This document shows positions 39,803 to 50,470 of a stretch of DNA of 64,000 nucleotides, piece by piece. Position 1 is the stretch's first letter, and each line of letters starts with the position of its first letter. The notes beneath the pieces are model-generated. The model saw only the letters and a list, made by a program, of their open reading frames with translations. It made no database searches and had not been told where the DNA came from. This DNA comes from Opisthocomus hoazin (Eukaryota > Chordata > Aves > Opisthocomiformes > Opisthocomidae): assembly GCF_030867145.1 (NCBI RefSeq), contig NC_134422.1, positions 6,575,531 to 6,639,530 on the forward strand. The letters are read 5' to 3'. Both the position numbers and the translations under genes were made by a program.

Positions 39803-42344
39803 CTCTTCTCCTTCCTGGGGTGACACAGGTAGACGGACAATTCCACATGATCTTCAGAAGATACCTAAGTGATGGGATTTCATCCCTCAAAATTTCACTA
39901 TAGCCCAGGACTTCTGTATGCATCTCTTCAGCCTCCTGCACTGACTCAGAAGCCTGAGCATTTCATACTTGGAACAAAGTGTCAGAAAGTCATGTCTCTG
40001 GAGGCCTTCAAGGTATTTGTGTTTTTATCATCATGTTATGATTCAGTCCCTTCCTGAGGCTTGGTTCTGCATCTGAAGAAAGAAGTAAAAATTGTTGTTC
40101 TTATTACTCTTCCCACAGCCTTCCTCCTACCTCTGCTTACCTCCCTCTGGGCTGCCCAGACCTCTCTGCCCCGAGACACCACAGGTCCTCCAGCCCATCC
40201 CCAGCATTGCAGCACCAACTCACCAAGTGGGATGTTTCAGGCAAACACTGTCTCTTTCTTATGAAGTGATCTGAATACCTAATATGCATATCCATCAAAT
40301 AATTTTTGGCCAAGTCTGAAATGCTGCTGCCAGCTTCCAGCTGTGACATTTGGCTTGGTTTAACTCCCTGTATCCAACTCCACCATTGAAAATTAATTTA
40401 ACACAAGATGGACTGGTGTCAGGCCTTCAGTGTTGTGTTGTCTTTTTGTGCACATGGTGAAGATAATTGTGTCAAGTCTTCATCACCCACACTTGACCAC
40501 ACCAGCTTTCTGGGGAGTTTCAGTTTCTTCTCTTACTGAGGGTAATAATTTTTCTGAAAATTTTTTTTCTGAATTCTGTAAGGTGTTGTCTTGGGCTGAG
40601 AGAATGGGAAACAAGGAATATTTGTACCTCTTTGACCTGGAGCTGTTTGTCCTCATGAATTGAAGGGAGCCATATCCAATCCAGGGAAACCCCTCGGCTG
40701 ACAAAATGGGAAGCTTCATTTCATCTTTACCAGGAGTAACTACCTTCAAAGGCTCCCTCTGATTAAAACCTGCTTAGGGAGACAACAGGTAAGGGGATAG
40801 ATAAGCAAGCCTATAAAGCTGACCCTTTTCTGCTGTTGCCCTGAATACCTTCCAATTGCATTTTTTTGCCTTATTACTTTTGCTTTCTGTACCCAAAATA
40901 CCAACAAAAGTTGGATTGTTTGTGAAAAGCTCTCATGTTGTGAATTGGTTTTGGTTGTCAGTATTTTGGCAAGGATAAATCTCAACCCACAACAGATTTC
41001 AGTCTTCTTCATGTTAAATGTTAAACATTAGAGCTATGTCTTTTAGGACAAATCTCTGATACAAAGCAGATTGAGCTCCTACCAGTGTGTAGAAATGGCC
41101 ACAAACAAATTCGGGAATTAACTGAAAAAGCCATGTAAAGGCAGAAGCTGTGTTCTGTTTAAAATAAACTGGATTTTTTTCATTTGTTATACATTTGTAC
41201 TCAAGAAATGGATGGGGATCTCTTAGGGAAAAAACAAATCAAAAATTGTGGAATTGGAGTCTTAATAAGCTTGAAGGGATATAACCTAAGTATCAGTAAA
41301 ATCAATGAAAAAACTCCCAAAGGGATACAAATCAGGCCCATGAGATAGCTAATCCAATGGGACTGTTAAAAGCAGTGATTCTGCAACATCAAAATCCAAA
41401 ACCAAAATTAAGCAAAGAGTTTTAGAAGTTTCTTTTTAAATAACTTATATTTCCCTCAAGGAATCCAGCAGTAAAATTCCTCAAGGGATGTAGTTAAGCT
41501 GAATGAACAACATTTGAAATGCCTTGGCTGTACTGCAATATATTTTTAACATCTTTGTTTATGCTTTTAGATTAAATACTCCTCATAGTGACTTGCATGG
41601 AATGTTTACAGACTTGTGTATCACTCTGTTATCAGATAATTCACAATATCCTCACTTAAACAAGCAGACACAAACTAATCAAACTTGACAAGTCAGAGAA
41701 AAGAAGTGCAGGTATGGAAAACACTGAACTGTGGGTGGGGATACAATATTTTCTAAATAAAATGCCATTAATATCAGCGTATATCATGCAATTTAATAGC
41801 AAATCCTTCATATTGCGCATTAATCTGGCAATCTGTGTTGTCATACAATAAACATTGTTCGCACAGACTAGAAGCAGCACGAAGGACCCATGCAACAGGG
41901 CACTTTCCAGTCAGACAAACTTTGGAAAAATGTGGTTGAGCAACGTGAGTGATGGAATTCTTTCAGTGCTGTTTGCTTCTGTTTTCTATTCCTGTTACTG
42001 TTGCTGGTGAGCAGCCCTTCTGCAACGTCCGTCTCATTTTTCAGGGCGGGTTGGCTGAGCAAATGCTGCCGCACTTTATTTCAGCAGCAAGGGACTGTTC
42101 TCTAAAATACCGAGCAATGACACATCGCCCCAAGACACAAACCTCCAGGATTACTCTTTGCACTGCACAGACCACTTCTGTAGCAGTTTTACACTCATGT
42201 AACCTCCAGCACTCCGAAGCAAAAAAAAACCCCACCTATTTGCAAGCTAACATTTTAGCATTTTTTAACCCCCTCTCGTGTAAGCGCGATGTCAGACATG
42301 ACTGCAATAATCTGAAGTTAGTGCTGTCTGCTCTGAAATCCTCA
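39803..42344. other. Non-coding stretch upstream of the candidate promoter
   Basis: No exon recognised. The 41780-41860 part (CAATTTAATAGCAAATCC to ATAAACATTG) has the look of an enhancer-type conserved element, but that cannot be judged without alignment. From 41952 a 131-codon ATG frame with a signal-like N-terminus opens; see that entry. Confidence 0.45.
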
Positions 42345-42347
42345 TGA
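41952..42347 (+). other. 131-codon ORF with signal-peptide-like N-terminus, unrecognised
   Basis: Starting from the ATG at 41952, the first 20 or so residues form a hydrophobic stretch (CCLLLFSIPVTVAG) with a small-residue cleavage context, as in secreted proteins. The rest carries six cysteines spaced along about 110 residues and no second membrane segment. It resembles no cysteine-rich family that I know, and an antisense frame overlaps it (42041-42235). The ORF ends where the CpG-enriched stretch begins. It could be a small secreted protein, a chance ORF, or 5' flanking sequence of the gene candidate at 42758. Confidence 0.18.
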
Positions 42348-42540
42348 GTAGGCACGTTTGGCTTACAACTCTAGCTTCTCCCGGGTCACCTCCTACCACC
42401 GACACGGACAGGACACGCTGTTCTCACCCTCCGCGTGTGCGGGTGTGCTACCGGGGGTGTAAACCTGGGCAGCTGCAGGCAGAGCAGCTGCAGGGACACA
42501 GGCTCCCCGCTGCTCTGTTGGTGAGTGGGTGGGTGAGCGT
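42345..42540 (+). promoter_or_regulatory. CpG-enriched, promoter-like region
   Basis: About eleven CpGs in just under 200 bp, against very few in the surrounding kilobases, and GC content well above the local level. The 11-base word GCAGCTGCAGG, containing an E-box (CAGCTG), occurs at 42469-42479 and again at 42484-42494. GTGAGT at 42521 could be a splice donor of a 5' untranslated exon. No TATA box was seen. The region lies 220-410 bp upstream of the candidate start codon at 42758, the expected place for a TATA-less promoter or untranslated first exon. Confidence 0.35.
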
Positions 42541-42673
42541 GGTTTGTGTGTAGCTGGAGGGCTGCCCTCTTGGAAATTCTGGGGTTAATGACATATTAAG
42601 CCCTCTCCAAGAGATTGGATTGAAAAGGACAAAAGAAAGGAAAAAAACCAAGTTGAAACAGGCAGGCAGGCTG

Positions 42674-42718
42674 ATGGCTTTTCCTGCAAAGTTTAGTACT
42701 TCAGAAGTTAACTTTTAA
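42674..42718 (+). other. Short upstream ORF
   Basis: ATG at 42674 opens a 14-codon frame closed by TAA at 42716-42718. It is in the same frame as the candidate start at 42758, so it also supplies the in-frame stop proving that the 42758 frame cannot extend further 5' without splicing. A second, three-codon upstream ORF starts at 42730. Upstream ORFs are common in vertebrate leaders and may lower translation. This matters only if the transcript exists. Confidence 0.3.
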
Positions 42719-42757
42719 GTAACTGCAGATGCATGGATAAAACCTGCCTTGGACAGT

Positions 42758-42854
42758 ATGCGGCAGCCCTTTGCTTTCCATCAGCATCTCCAACTTGTTG
42801 CCTACCTCTGTTGGATTCCCTTGTTGGCCATTAGCACTGAGTCAGCTCCATTAG
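42758..42854 (+). CDS. Candidate first coding exon: signal peptide, gene unidentified
   Basis: ATG at 42758 has A at -3, a fair Kozak context, and follows an in-frame TAA at 42716. The frame encodes 32 residues plus one base: a polar start with Arg2 and histidines at 8 and 10, a hydrophobic core at about residues 11-25 (LQLVAYLCWIPLLAI), then a polar Ser-Thr-Glu-Ser-Ala context where signal peptidase could cut. The reading ends at 42854 in TAG|GTAAGG, a good splice donor, giving a phase-1 junction, the commonest phase after signal-peptide exons of vertebrate secreted and cell-surface proteins. Without splicing the frame would stop within about 24 codons. I do not recognise the gene and saw no convincing second exon, so its first intron would exceed 21 kb or leave the window. 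Chance occurrence cannot be excluded. Confidence 0.4.
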
Positions 42855-45800
42855 GTAAGGATTTTGTACTTTTTAATTATTTGATAGTCATTTGGGAGAT
42901 GGAGTTCATGTGTATTTTAAACTGAGATGATCTTGTTTACATTTGCTTTTGAATGTGGGTTAGAGAGATAGAGGGCTATTATTAGAAAGACTCTCCAAAA
43001 TAGAATGGAAGTAAGGCTAAAATAAACAACTTCTAAGGTAATGAAGAAGGTCACAGTGCAAGCTGCTTACAGCACACAATGTTTATTGTTCATCAGAGGA
43101 CTTTCATTTTTCTTTTTTTCCTTTTTGTTTTTTAAATAAAGAAAATACAAACATCTGTAGATTCTTACTTCCTATTAGGAAAAAAAAACCAAGTGATTTA
43201 AAGAATATTCATAACATTTTCCCATACATGGAACACATGAGATGAACCATAAAAGAAGAAAAAGCTTTAAAATAAGAATATATTCCTCTAAGGAAAGAAG
43301 TATATACACCATATATCAGACCAACGTTATAGATTAGCTAATTACACATATAATAATACACAGCTATACAGTCCCTGGCAATAAAAAGTTTGTATTTTTT
43401 CTACTACTATACACATTAAATGCAAGGCTTGTTTTGCTCTAGCACAGAGTTTGAGGAGGACATAGATTTTACATATGTAGCTTGTTTATACAGCTTTATT
43501 AATCTATTGCAAGAATACGTTGAAAACCACATTAGACATTATTCGACTAGTAAAAACAGAGTTAATAAAAAAACCACTGAGAACAGCGGTAAAACCAAAG
43601 CGTAGTGCTGTGAGTGATTATGGATACAGCTTTGGCAAACACTGTGTAGGCACTCCCCCCCCTTAATGGCAATGCATTGCAATATTTTACAAAATTCAAT
43701 TCTGGTAGAATTTCAACTAGTCTTAAAAATGATTGTCAGCCAGCACTCATTAGCTCTATGAAGATAAAACAATTTAAAGCACTCTCCATTAGAATATCAA
43801 AGGGTCACACAGAAAGGTTTGCAGGACAAAACACAAGGCAAATGACCTTATTGCCTTTATCTTCAAACAACGCCTTTAATTTCTGAAACCTTTTGAAGGG
43901 TTGCCAGTTTTATGGAGTGTAGCAGCTATTTATCTGATAGAACAAGCTTTTCATCAAAAGGAAATGATCTTTTAACTCCTAGTAACTAAGTAACTGTATT
44001 TTACACTGTATTTTTGTGGCTGAAGGTAATATGTATAGACATACTTGTTAAACTGGGAACACAAAACAAGAATTAAGAAAGAGCTCGCTGTCTCTCAGGT
44101 GATGCAGAAGGATTCATGAGACTTGTTGGTTCTTTTTTACTAGTGTGAACTTGAAGTAAATTAAACTGCTCAAAAAACTTTACGTTCTGACAGATTGTGT
44201 TGTGACATTATAAGGATATTAACAGAGCCATATGCTGTTTACTTTTGTACTCTGAGTATAACAAACCTACTAATCCCATAAGAATTTCACTGTGAATAAG
44301 AAACGTCTGACCAAACAGCTTTTTGCAGATGCCTCATTAAGAAAAAGAAGATGAAAAAGTCCTTTAAAGACCAAGGAAGAACTTTATCATCTTCTGCAGT
44401 CTTATTTTAAGGGAACGAAGCTCCCAGAGATGGAGAATGTTCTCATCATCTGGGGTTTTTACATCATTTCCTGTGACTGAGAAACATGAAAGGGTTACCA
44501 GTAATGCCCGTAGCTGCTCTCTGGTAGAAGATTAAGTAAAGCATCAGGGACAAAAGCAACTCAGTGAATCATAGATGTGGGAGGGCTGACACAACACAAA
44601 GCTTGTCAGACTTTTCTCAGATGAAACTCCGTAAATAAGTCTATCAAAAGAAAAAGATAACAGATTTTTTACAGAGGTATTTTAGACAGAAGTATTTATG
44701 TTAAAACAGATAGTTGCTTGTAACATCACTATCGAGATGGAATTGCTCCCCATCCCTTCTGGAGCCTTTGCATAATGTACATTGAAAAAGTTTTTAATTT
44801 GGATATGAGCTTTCAGCAAAAGCATCAACCTCCCTCGAAGCTCACAAAATCCACTGGAGCTTCACTGCAAAGTGTTACATGTACAGCAAAATCAGACACA
44901 ATTATCTGTTTGCAAGTTCACTCCTGTGGATTTTCCTCAAATCTGAAGCGTAAGAGAAAATTTTGAGCATATCCTCAGGTGAAGAAAGAGGAGAAAATAG
45001 AGGATGGTGTCAGGGGAAGGCTAGGTGCCTACAGCCAGCGGGAAAACACTCTGCATTCTCAAACAATCCAAATGGTCTAACTTGATTTAAGAAAGTAAAT
45101 GAGAATCGTCTAGCATGGCAAAAATTATTCAGTATGTCTTGCAATTTTATAAACCCTGATCTTGCTTTCAGTAGAAGAATGAAATGAAATGCAGAGTACA
45201 TAATCTGCTTTGTGTGCTACCCACAAGCAACCCATGATCTCACGGTGAGCTTCTGCTGCAAAATCAGAGTGCCACAGACTTTCCATGCTTTAAGCGAAAA
45301 TCCGCTGAAGCTGAGAAAGCATTTCCCCATGAGTATTTCAAAAGTAGGAATTCAGACTGTTCAGGACCTTTCCCACTTGCTTCATGTACCTCCTGCAGAT
45401 GAAAAACCCTCCCATCCCTTGGCCAGACCTCAACGTGCCAGCCAGGTCCCCAGCAGCCCCTCGGAGCCCCAGGGCTCCTACCTCCCTCTGGTCCCCGAGC
45501 AGGGGAGTGGTGCAAACACCCCCGGAGAAGCCCCAGGGTATCTGGCCTGGAAACAGCTTGCAGGGACCAAGGTCTGGTTGGATTGGGGACATTCCCATGG
45601 CTTTAGAAATTACCTTGGAATTATTCTGGCTCCATGTCTTCACTCTGTGGAAAACACAGCAGACGTCTAAAGCGCTGTGCAAACAAAGATACCCTGCTGA
45701 ATGCTTTCCTACAGAAGGAAACCCAAGGCTCCCTGGCCGTCACAAATAAGCAGTAACAACTCCCAAAGGAAGAGGAACAACCTTTACAGCATGTTTCTCT

Positions 45801-46671
45801 CCATGTGCTATTTTTAATTATCAAAAGCTGTTTACAGGTTAATATTTTATTTCCCTCCTATTTAAGTTGTTGTCAACATCAAGTAACCTCATTGGCCCCA
45901 TTGTCTGAAATTAAGCCAGTTCATATTTTTTGAACTAAGAATGAAATCTGATTTTATCTGATTATGTGCTGTCAAAGCGAAGCTAGTAGCAGGGGCTGTA
46001 CAATGATTTCTGTTTGCTGATAACTTTCTTGTTGAGCTCCTTTTTATCTGAAAGACAAGAGGGTTATGCTTACTGCAGGAACAGTTCTTTCATGAGGAAG
46101 GCAGAATCGAGTGGCTCGTGCAGTCTGGGGATGAGGGAATCTCTTTCACCTTATGATGGATGTGTTTGTGACGCTCTCCAGCAGCATCAGGATGTCACTA
46201 CTGAATTTTAGGACTTTGAATTTTGGTAGGGAAATATTTTTTAGCTCACGCATTTGTCTTCCAATCTTGTGGTGAAAATTAATAGTTGTTTTCAAAGTTA
46301 TACAAGCTTACAGAAAACATTTGGTGTGAGAGGTCTGCCTTTCTGCTGTGGCTCTCAAGGATTTGCCTATTTCCCGTTGACCTGCCAAATGTATGTACTG
46401 TTTAAACTCCTTAACAGCAATTTATTACTCTGTGCTGTACTAAAATTGAGGATCATTTTATTAGACACTGTTCATAACAGTATAGGACATTCATGGCCAA
46501 AATGTTTGCTTTAATAGTCCAGCTCCTCAAAGTTATTTTGTCTCCAAATGCCAAATCCGAAGAAGTATTGTATACATCTAACTTCCCTGGCAATCGATAG
46601 GAGCTGCAAGTAGTCAAGACAAATCAGTGTTTGTTCTTAAATTGGCAAGACAAATTGCTGCGGAGAGGAAG
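42855..46671 (+). other. Non-coding; possible first intron
   Basis: Begins with GTAAGG. AT-rich with no supported exon. Around 45212-45749 several frames stay open on both strands because of a local GC-rich, Pro-coding stretch (45390-45560); this looks compositional, not coding. No repeat family was recognised. Confidence 0.4.
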
Positions 46672-46765
46672 CATCATCATTCTGTTTTACAGATGGGATG
46701 GAGACGTGAAGCGGCTCAAGGTCATGCAGAAAATCCTTTGGTGGAGCTGAGATCTGTGCCGAGGC
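46672..46765 (-). mobile_element. MIR-like ancient SINE relic
   Basis: On the + strand ATCATCATTCTGTTTTACAG, then ATGGGATGGAGACGTGAAGC, GGCTCAAGGTCATGCAG, then GGTGGAGCTGAGATCTGTGC follow the reverse complement of the MIR core (CATTTTACAGATGGGGAAAC, GAGGTTAAGTGACTTGCCC, AAGGTCACACAG, GTGGCAGAGCCAGGATTCGA). It is old and diverged, with approximate limits. Confidence 0.55.
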
Positions 46766-47210
46766 CTCATGAGTCACAACCCAGCCCCATTAACGGCAGC
46801 ACAGCTCATAATTGAAACGAAAGCCAGTACAGTAAATAGGAGTGTGATAAAAATGCTGAACCTTTCTCCATCTTCCTTGTAAACTCTGAAGTCAAATGGC
46901 TACACACACAAAGGGACACAAAGGTTTGGTGGTGGGTTTTAGACTACTTTATGTATTTTAGATGACCAATACTTGAAAATTCCCTGAAGTCCCCTTTGAT
47001 TTCCATCAGGAAAGGATCCATTCACTTCCAAAACGCTATATCTACTTTATCATACAAATATAGTTGAAGAAAATAAGGAAAAGTCAGTCCTGCACTAACT
47101 TCATTAGAGATAGAATATCTTTTCTGTTTTTTCCTACTTCTTCCTAGACCTCTTCTGTAGCCTAAGAAAACATTTCTCACTTTGGAAATGGCTCTTTCAT
47201 CCCAATATAT

Positions 47211-47235
47211 TTCCTTTTTTTTCTTTTTTTTTTTT
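47211..47235. repeat. T-rich tract ending in T12
   Basis: TTCC, eight T, one C, then twelve T (47224-47235). A mononucleotide-type low-complexity tract. It could equally be a strong polypyrimidine tract, but the sequence after it shows no supported exon. Confidence 0.8.
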
Positions 47236-49639
47236 GGTAACCTAGGCTTGCAGCTTTGAAAGGCTGAGAATATTGTGAGAAGTACCATTTTATTTATTTT
47301 TCAATGGATTTGTACTGTACCACTTTGAATAGCTTGTTGGGAAAAGTCCTCAAGGCAGCCAGGTTACTGGTTTGCCTGATTTTGTCTACAAATTTGTTTC
47401 CTTGGACATTTGTAGGTTTGTTCTGAATTTTGTTTACTGTATTCCTGGATGAAACATCTTTCCTGTCCCCTCACAGATGGAGGTTTAGTGCTGGACATTG
47501 CTGATGCCCAGTCCAGTACAAAAATGGATACAGTCTCTAATGTTTTGTTGGCAGCATATGTTGCTTGTTTAATGATTTTTACATTTTCTTCAAAGTTGTA
47601 TATTTTAACTTGAGTTATGACCTTTATTAATTTCATTGTGGCAGCTACACTATGAGTTTTGCCGTAAGCAGAGATTATTTATGGTGAAATCTGAAAGAAG
47701 TGGATTAGTTTGAAGAATATTTTTTATCTGACTTTGAAACACCAGTAAAACCATGTGTTAGTGCATGCAATTGTTTGTACAGCTTTTCTGGAAAGAGTTT
47801 TGCGCGTTAAGCTCTTAGGAGATTTACTTAATGAATGTGTGTACTCATTTGCTTCTTTCTGACACATATTATTTTGATTATTGTGATGTCTATTACTTTG
47901 ATTGCTGTGTTCACACTGCATGGCATCCACAGGGAGCCACAAGGGAATATTCTACATATTGAAAGGAAAAAAATTGATTGCCTAATATAGTTGAGTGATT
48001 GTGGTAGTCTGCTCTGCTCCTTTTGCTGGTTTTATATTAATTCATCGATTGAGAGTGAGTTTATCTTATTCCCCTATTTTGTTCACAAAGCAGCTTCCAC
48101 GAGCCGGATAGCAATTTATCTGCATACCACAATAATGTAATGCATCTCCTGTGGTAGCTGGAGCATTTTACAACTCAACTGTCCCTTGACAGCTTTGCGT
48201 GTTGACAGTTTCAGTAAATGGTCCCTCATGTAGTATCTTGCTAGTGCCTCATCAGCTCACTACCTCCTGCAGTTTCCACGAACTGGTGGATACCCCAACT
48301 GTTTTTCCTTCTCATGCATATAAGAAAAGGCATAAAATTTCCCATCCCAGACTCACAGTCTTACTTCCTCTTCTTTTTTTAAATAGCTCATCAAGTTATG
48401 TTTAATTTGTCTCAGATGGCAAAAGTCTCTGGAAAAAAATCTAGAAGATGATACAGAGACAAGAGGGTTCTCAGAAGTTCCTGGACTAATACTTTTATAG
48501 TGAGTTTAATGGCAAATATGGAGAATGACTTGGGATCTGAACTAAACCAATCTTTTACAGAAAGGAGCATTTCTTATGTCAGCTTGCTTCTCATCTCCTT
48601 TTAAAATTTTATTTGCCTGATGTTTGACTGTCATGCAAACTTTTCATGGAACTTTATTTCATTGATTTTCTACAGACCTTTATGCAGAGCAAAGGGAGGT
48701 AAACCTCAGTCACTAGTTTATTTAATAGTTAAGCTAACTTTTTGTAATTCATAATTTAATAATTAAAATTTTCTTTAGAATTAGCATTATTAGACCTCAC
48801 TGCATTAGTCAGATACGTTATTTGTTTATCTGGTCCAGCTACCAGAACAGACAGACTTGCAAACATCTTTCAGAGATTATTTTTAATAGTCTTCTTTGTC
48901 CCTTTCCTCCAATTATTTGCTTTATAATCAGCTATGGGTATGCTGTAAAATTAGTTGACTGTGACTCAGCCTCCCTCAATAACACAGCATAGATACTTTG
49001 ATTCACTCAGGGTACCTTATTATCAGCTCTGTTCTTTTCGTAATGGGCTAGAGAAAAAAATATATAAAAATTCACAGAGCCATTTGCTCCATTCTTTTAT
49101 TGGATGTTAAGATTAGAGCTAGCAACAGAGTCATAAACAGGGTGAAATCTAATTAATTCCTTGTTTCTCTTTTGCAAGAAATACAAGGAGAATGAAGAGG
49201 AGGCTCTTTCCTACCCCAATGTACTTGCAACTCATTCTTCAAGTGCTAAAATACGTGGACTTTTCATTTTCTGAATGTGTATAAAGCAGAATAAAAATAA
49301 AGGTAAAAGAAAGCTATCCTTCTCCTTCGGCTAGCCCATAACCACCCCAGAAGGTTATTTTTGCTCCAACCGAGTCCTGTAAGTGCCAGTGGGACTCAGC
49401 CACCCACACGCCATAACATTCCTGATGTATTTGGGCTTCTTTTCTCCTGTAATATCCTTTTAAAGTCTCACTCTTCGTTGCTGAACATAGGAATCCTCCA
49501 GTTTCAAATAATTTTCAGTCCTTTGCCTGAACTAGTTATTTCAATTGATCCTGTAAAACAAATCACTAATAAACCACTGCGAACGCTTACACTGGGAAAG
49601 CTGGAGTAGCATTCCCAGTCTGGAGCAAAGACACATTTT

Positions 49640-49790
49640 GTTCATCCTCCCGTCGCCGTGTGGGGGTAGCTGTGCAGGGACACGACCTGCCCTGCCCAGC
49701 GGCTCAGCATCTGCTGAAACAGCGGCAGGTAGGACTCGCTTGTGCCTCCCAGCACAGCACCAGTACAATCCTGCCCACTGCAACACACCT
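49640..49790. other. Small GC/CpG pocket
   Basis: Seven CpGs within about 100 bp (CCCGTCGCCGTG, ACACGACC, CAGCGGCTC, CAGCGGCAG, ACTCGCT) in AT-rich surroundings. CAGCGGCAG|GTAGGA looks like a splice donor. Frames are open on both strands, as expected of GC-rich DNA. It may be a short regulatory element or an unrecognised exon. Confidence 0.25.
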
Positions 49791-50379
49791 CACGGGGGAA
49801 GAGGTTGCAATTTCCTTAAGATAACATACTCAGAGACTGCGACTGTGTGGAAGCACTCGGGCTCAGATGTGGAGGGCTGAAGTTTGACTTAATCCCTGTC
49901 CCTAGCATGTGTTTGTGTGAGGGCATTAGGCTTAAAGATACTGATGTACTTTAGGATAGCTGGATTCGAGTTGCAGACTACGATCCCAGCACAAGTTATA
50001 CATCTCCCACAGGAGTTTTACAAGTATTTTCTCCTCTTGATATAATTGCTGCCTTGCAATACAAGTAGCTTTGACATGAATCATAGATCTACTACCTACC
50101 CCCATTCCTTTTCTTCTTCTTCCTTTTTCATGTTTTCCCAATAACTGATATTTTAGTCATGAAAATCACCCACAGTTATTCTTGCTGCTTCATAATGTCT
50201 GTTATCCTCTAACGTTTCTTGTTCTGTTTGCTGTTACCTATACTCCTTGCATGGGTGTGTAGACACTTTCTCTCATTAATACACTCCTGACAATATTATT
50301 CATCTGCTGTTTCAAAACAACTCCATCTTCTGTCTTAGGTCTGAGCTCGCAGATTGCCTCCTGAGAATACCAAGCATCC

Positions 50380-50470
50380 TCATTAAGTGCCGGCGGGATG
50401 CGAGGGGACCTGGCGAGCCGTGCCTGGTCAGCCCCACGCAGCTCCCAAGGACCCTGGCATAGAAGCACTC
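50380..50470. other. Small GC/CpG pocket
   Basis: Seven CpGs in about 90 bp, starting GTGCCGGCGGGATGCGAGGG. An 80-codon minus-strand frame (50238-50480) covers it and continues into AT-richer DNA, but I cannot match it to a protein family. It could be the relic of a GC-rich repeat or retrocopy. Confidence 0.25.

Noticed and set aside
45212-45749. Four overlapping frames of 83-152 codons on both strands
   Set aside because: They share one GC-rich, CCC/GGG-rich stretch. Simultaneous openness on both strands is compositional, and no splice or start evidence favours any one.
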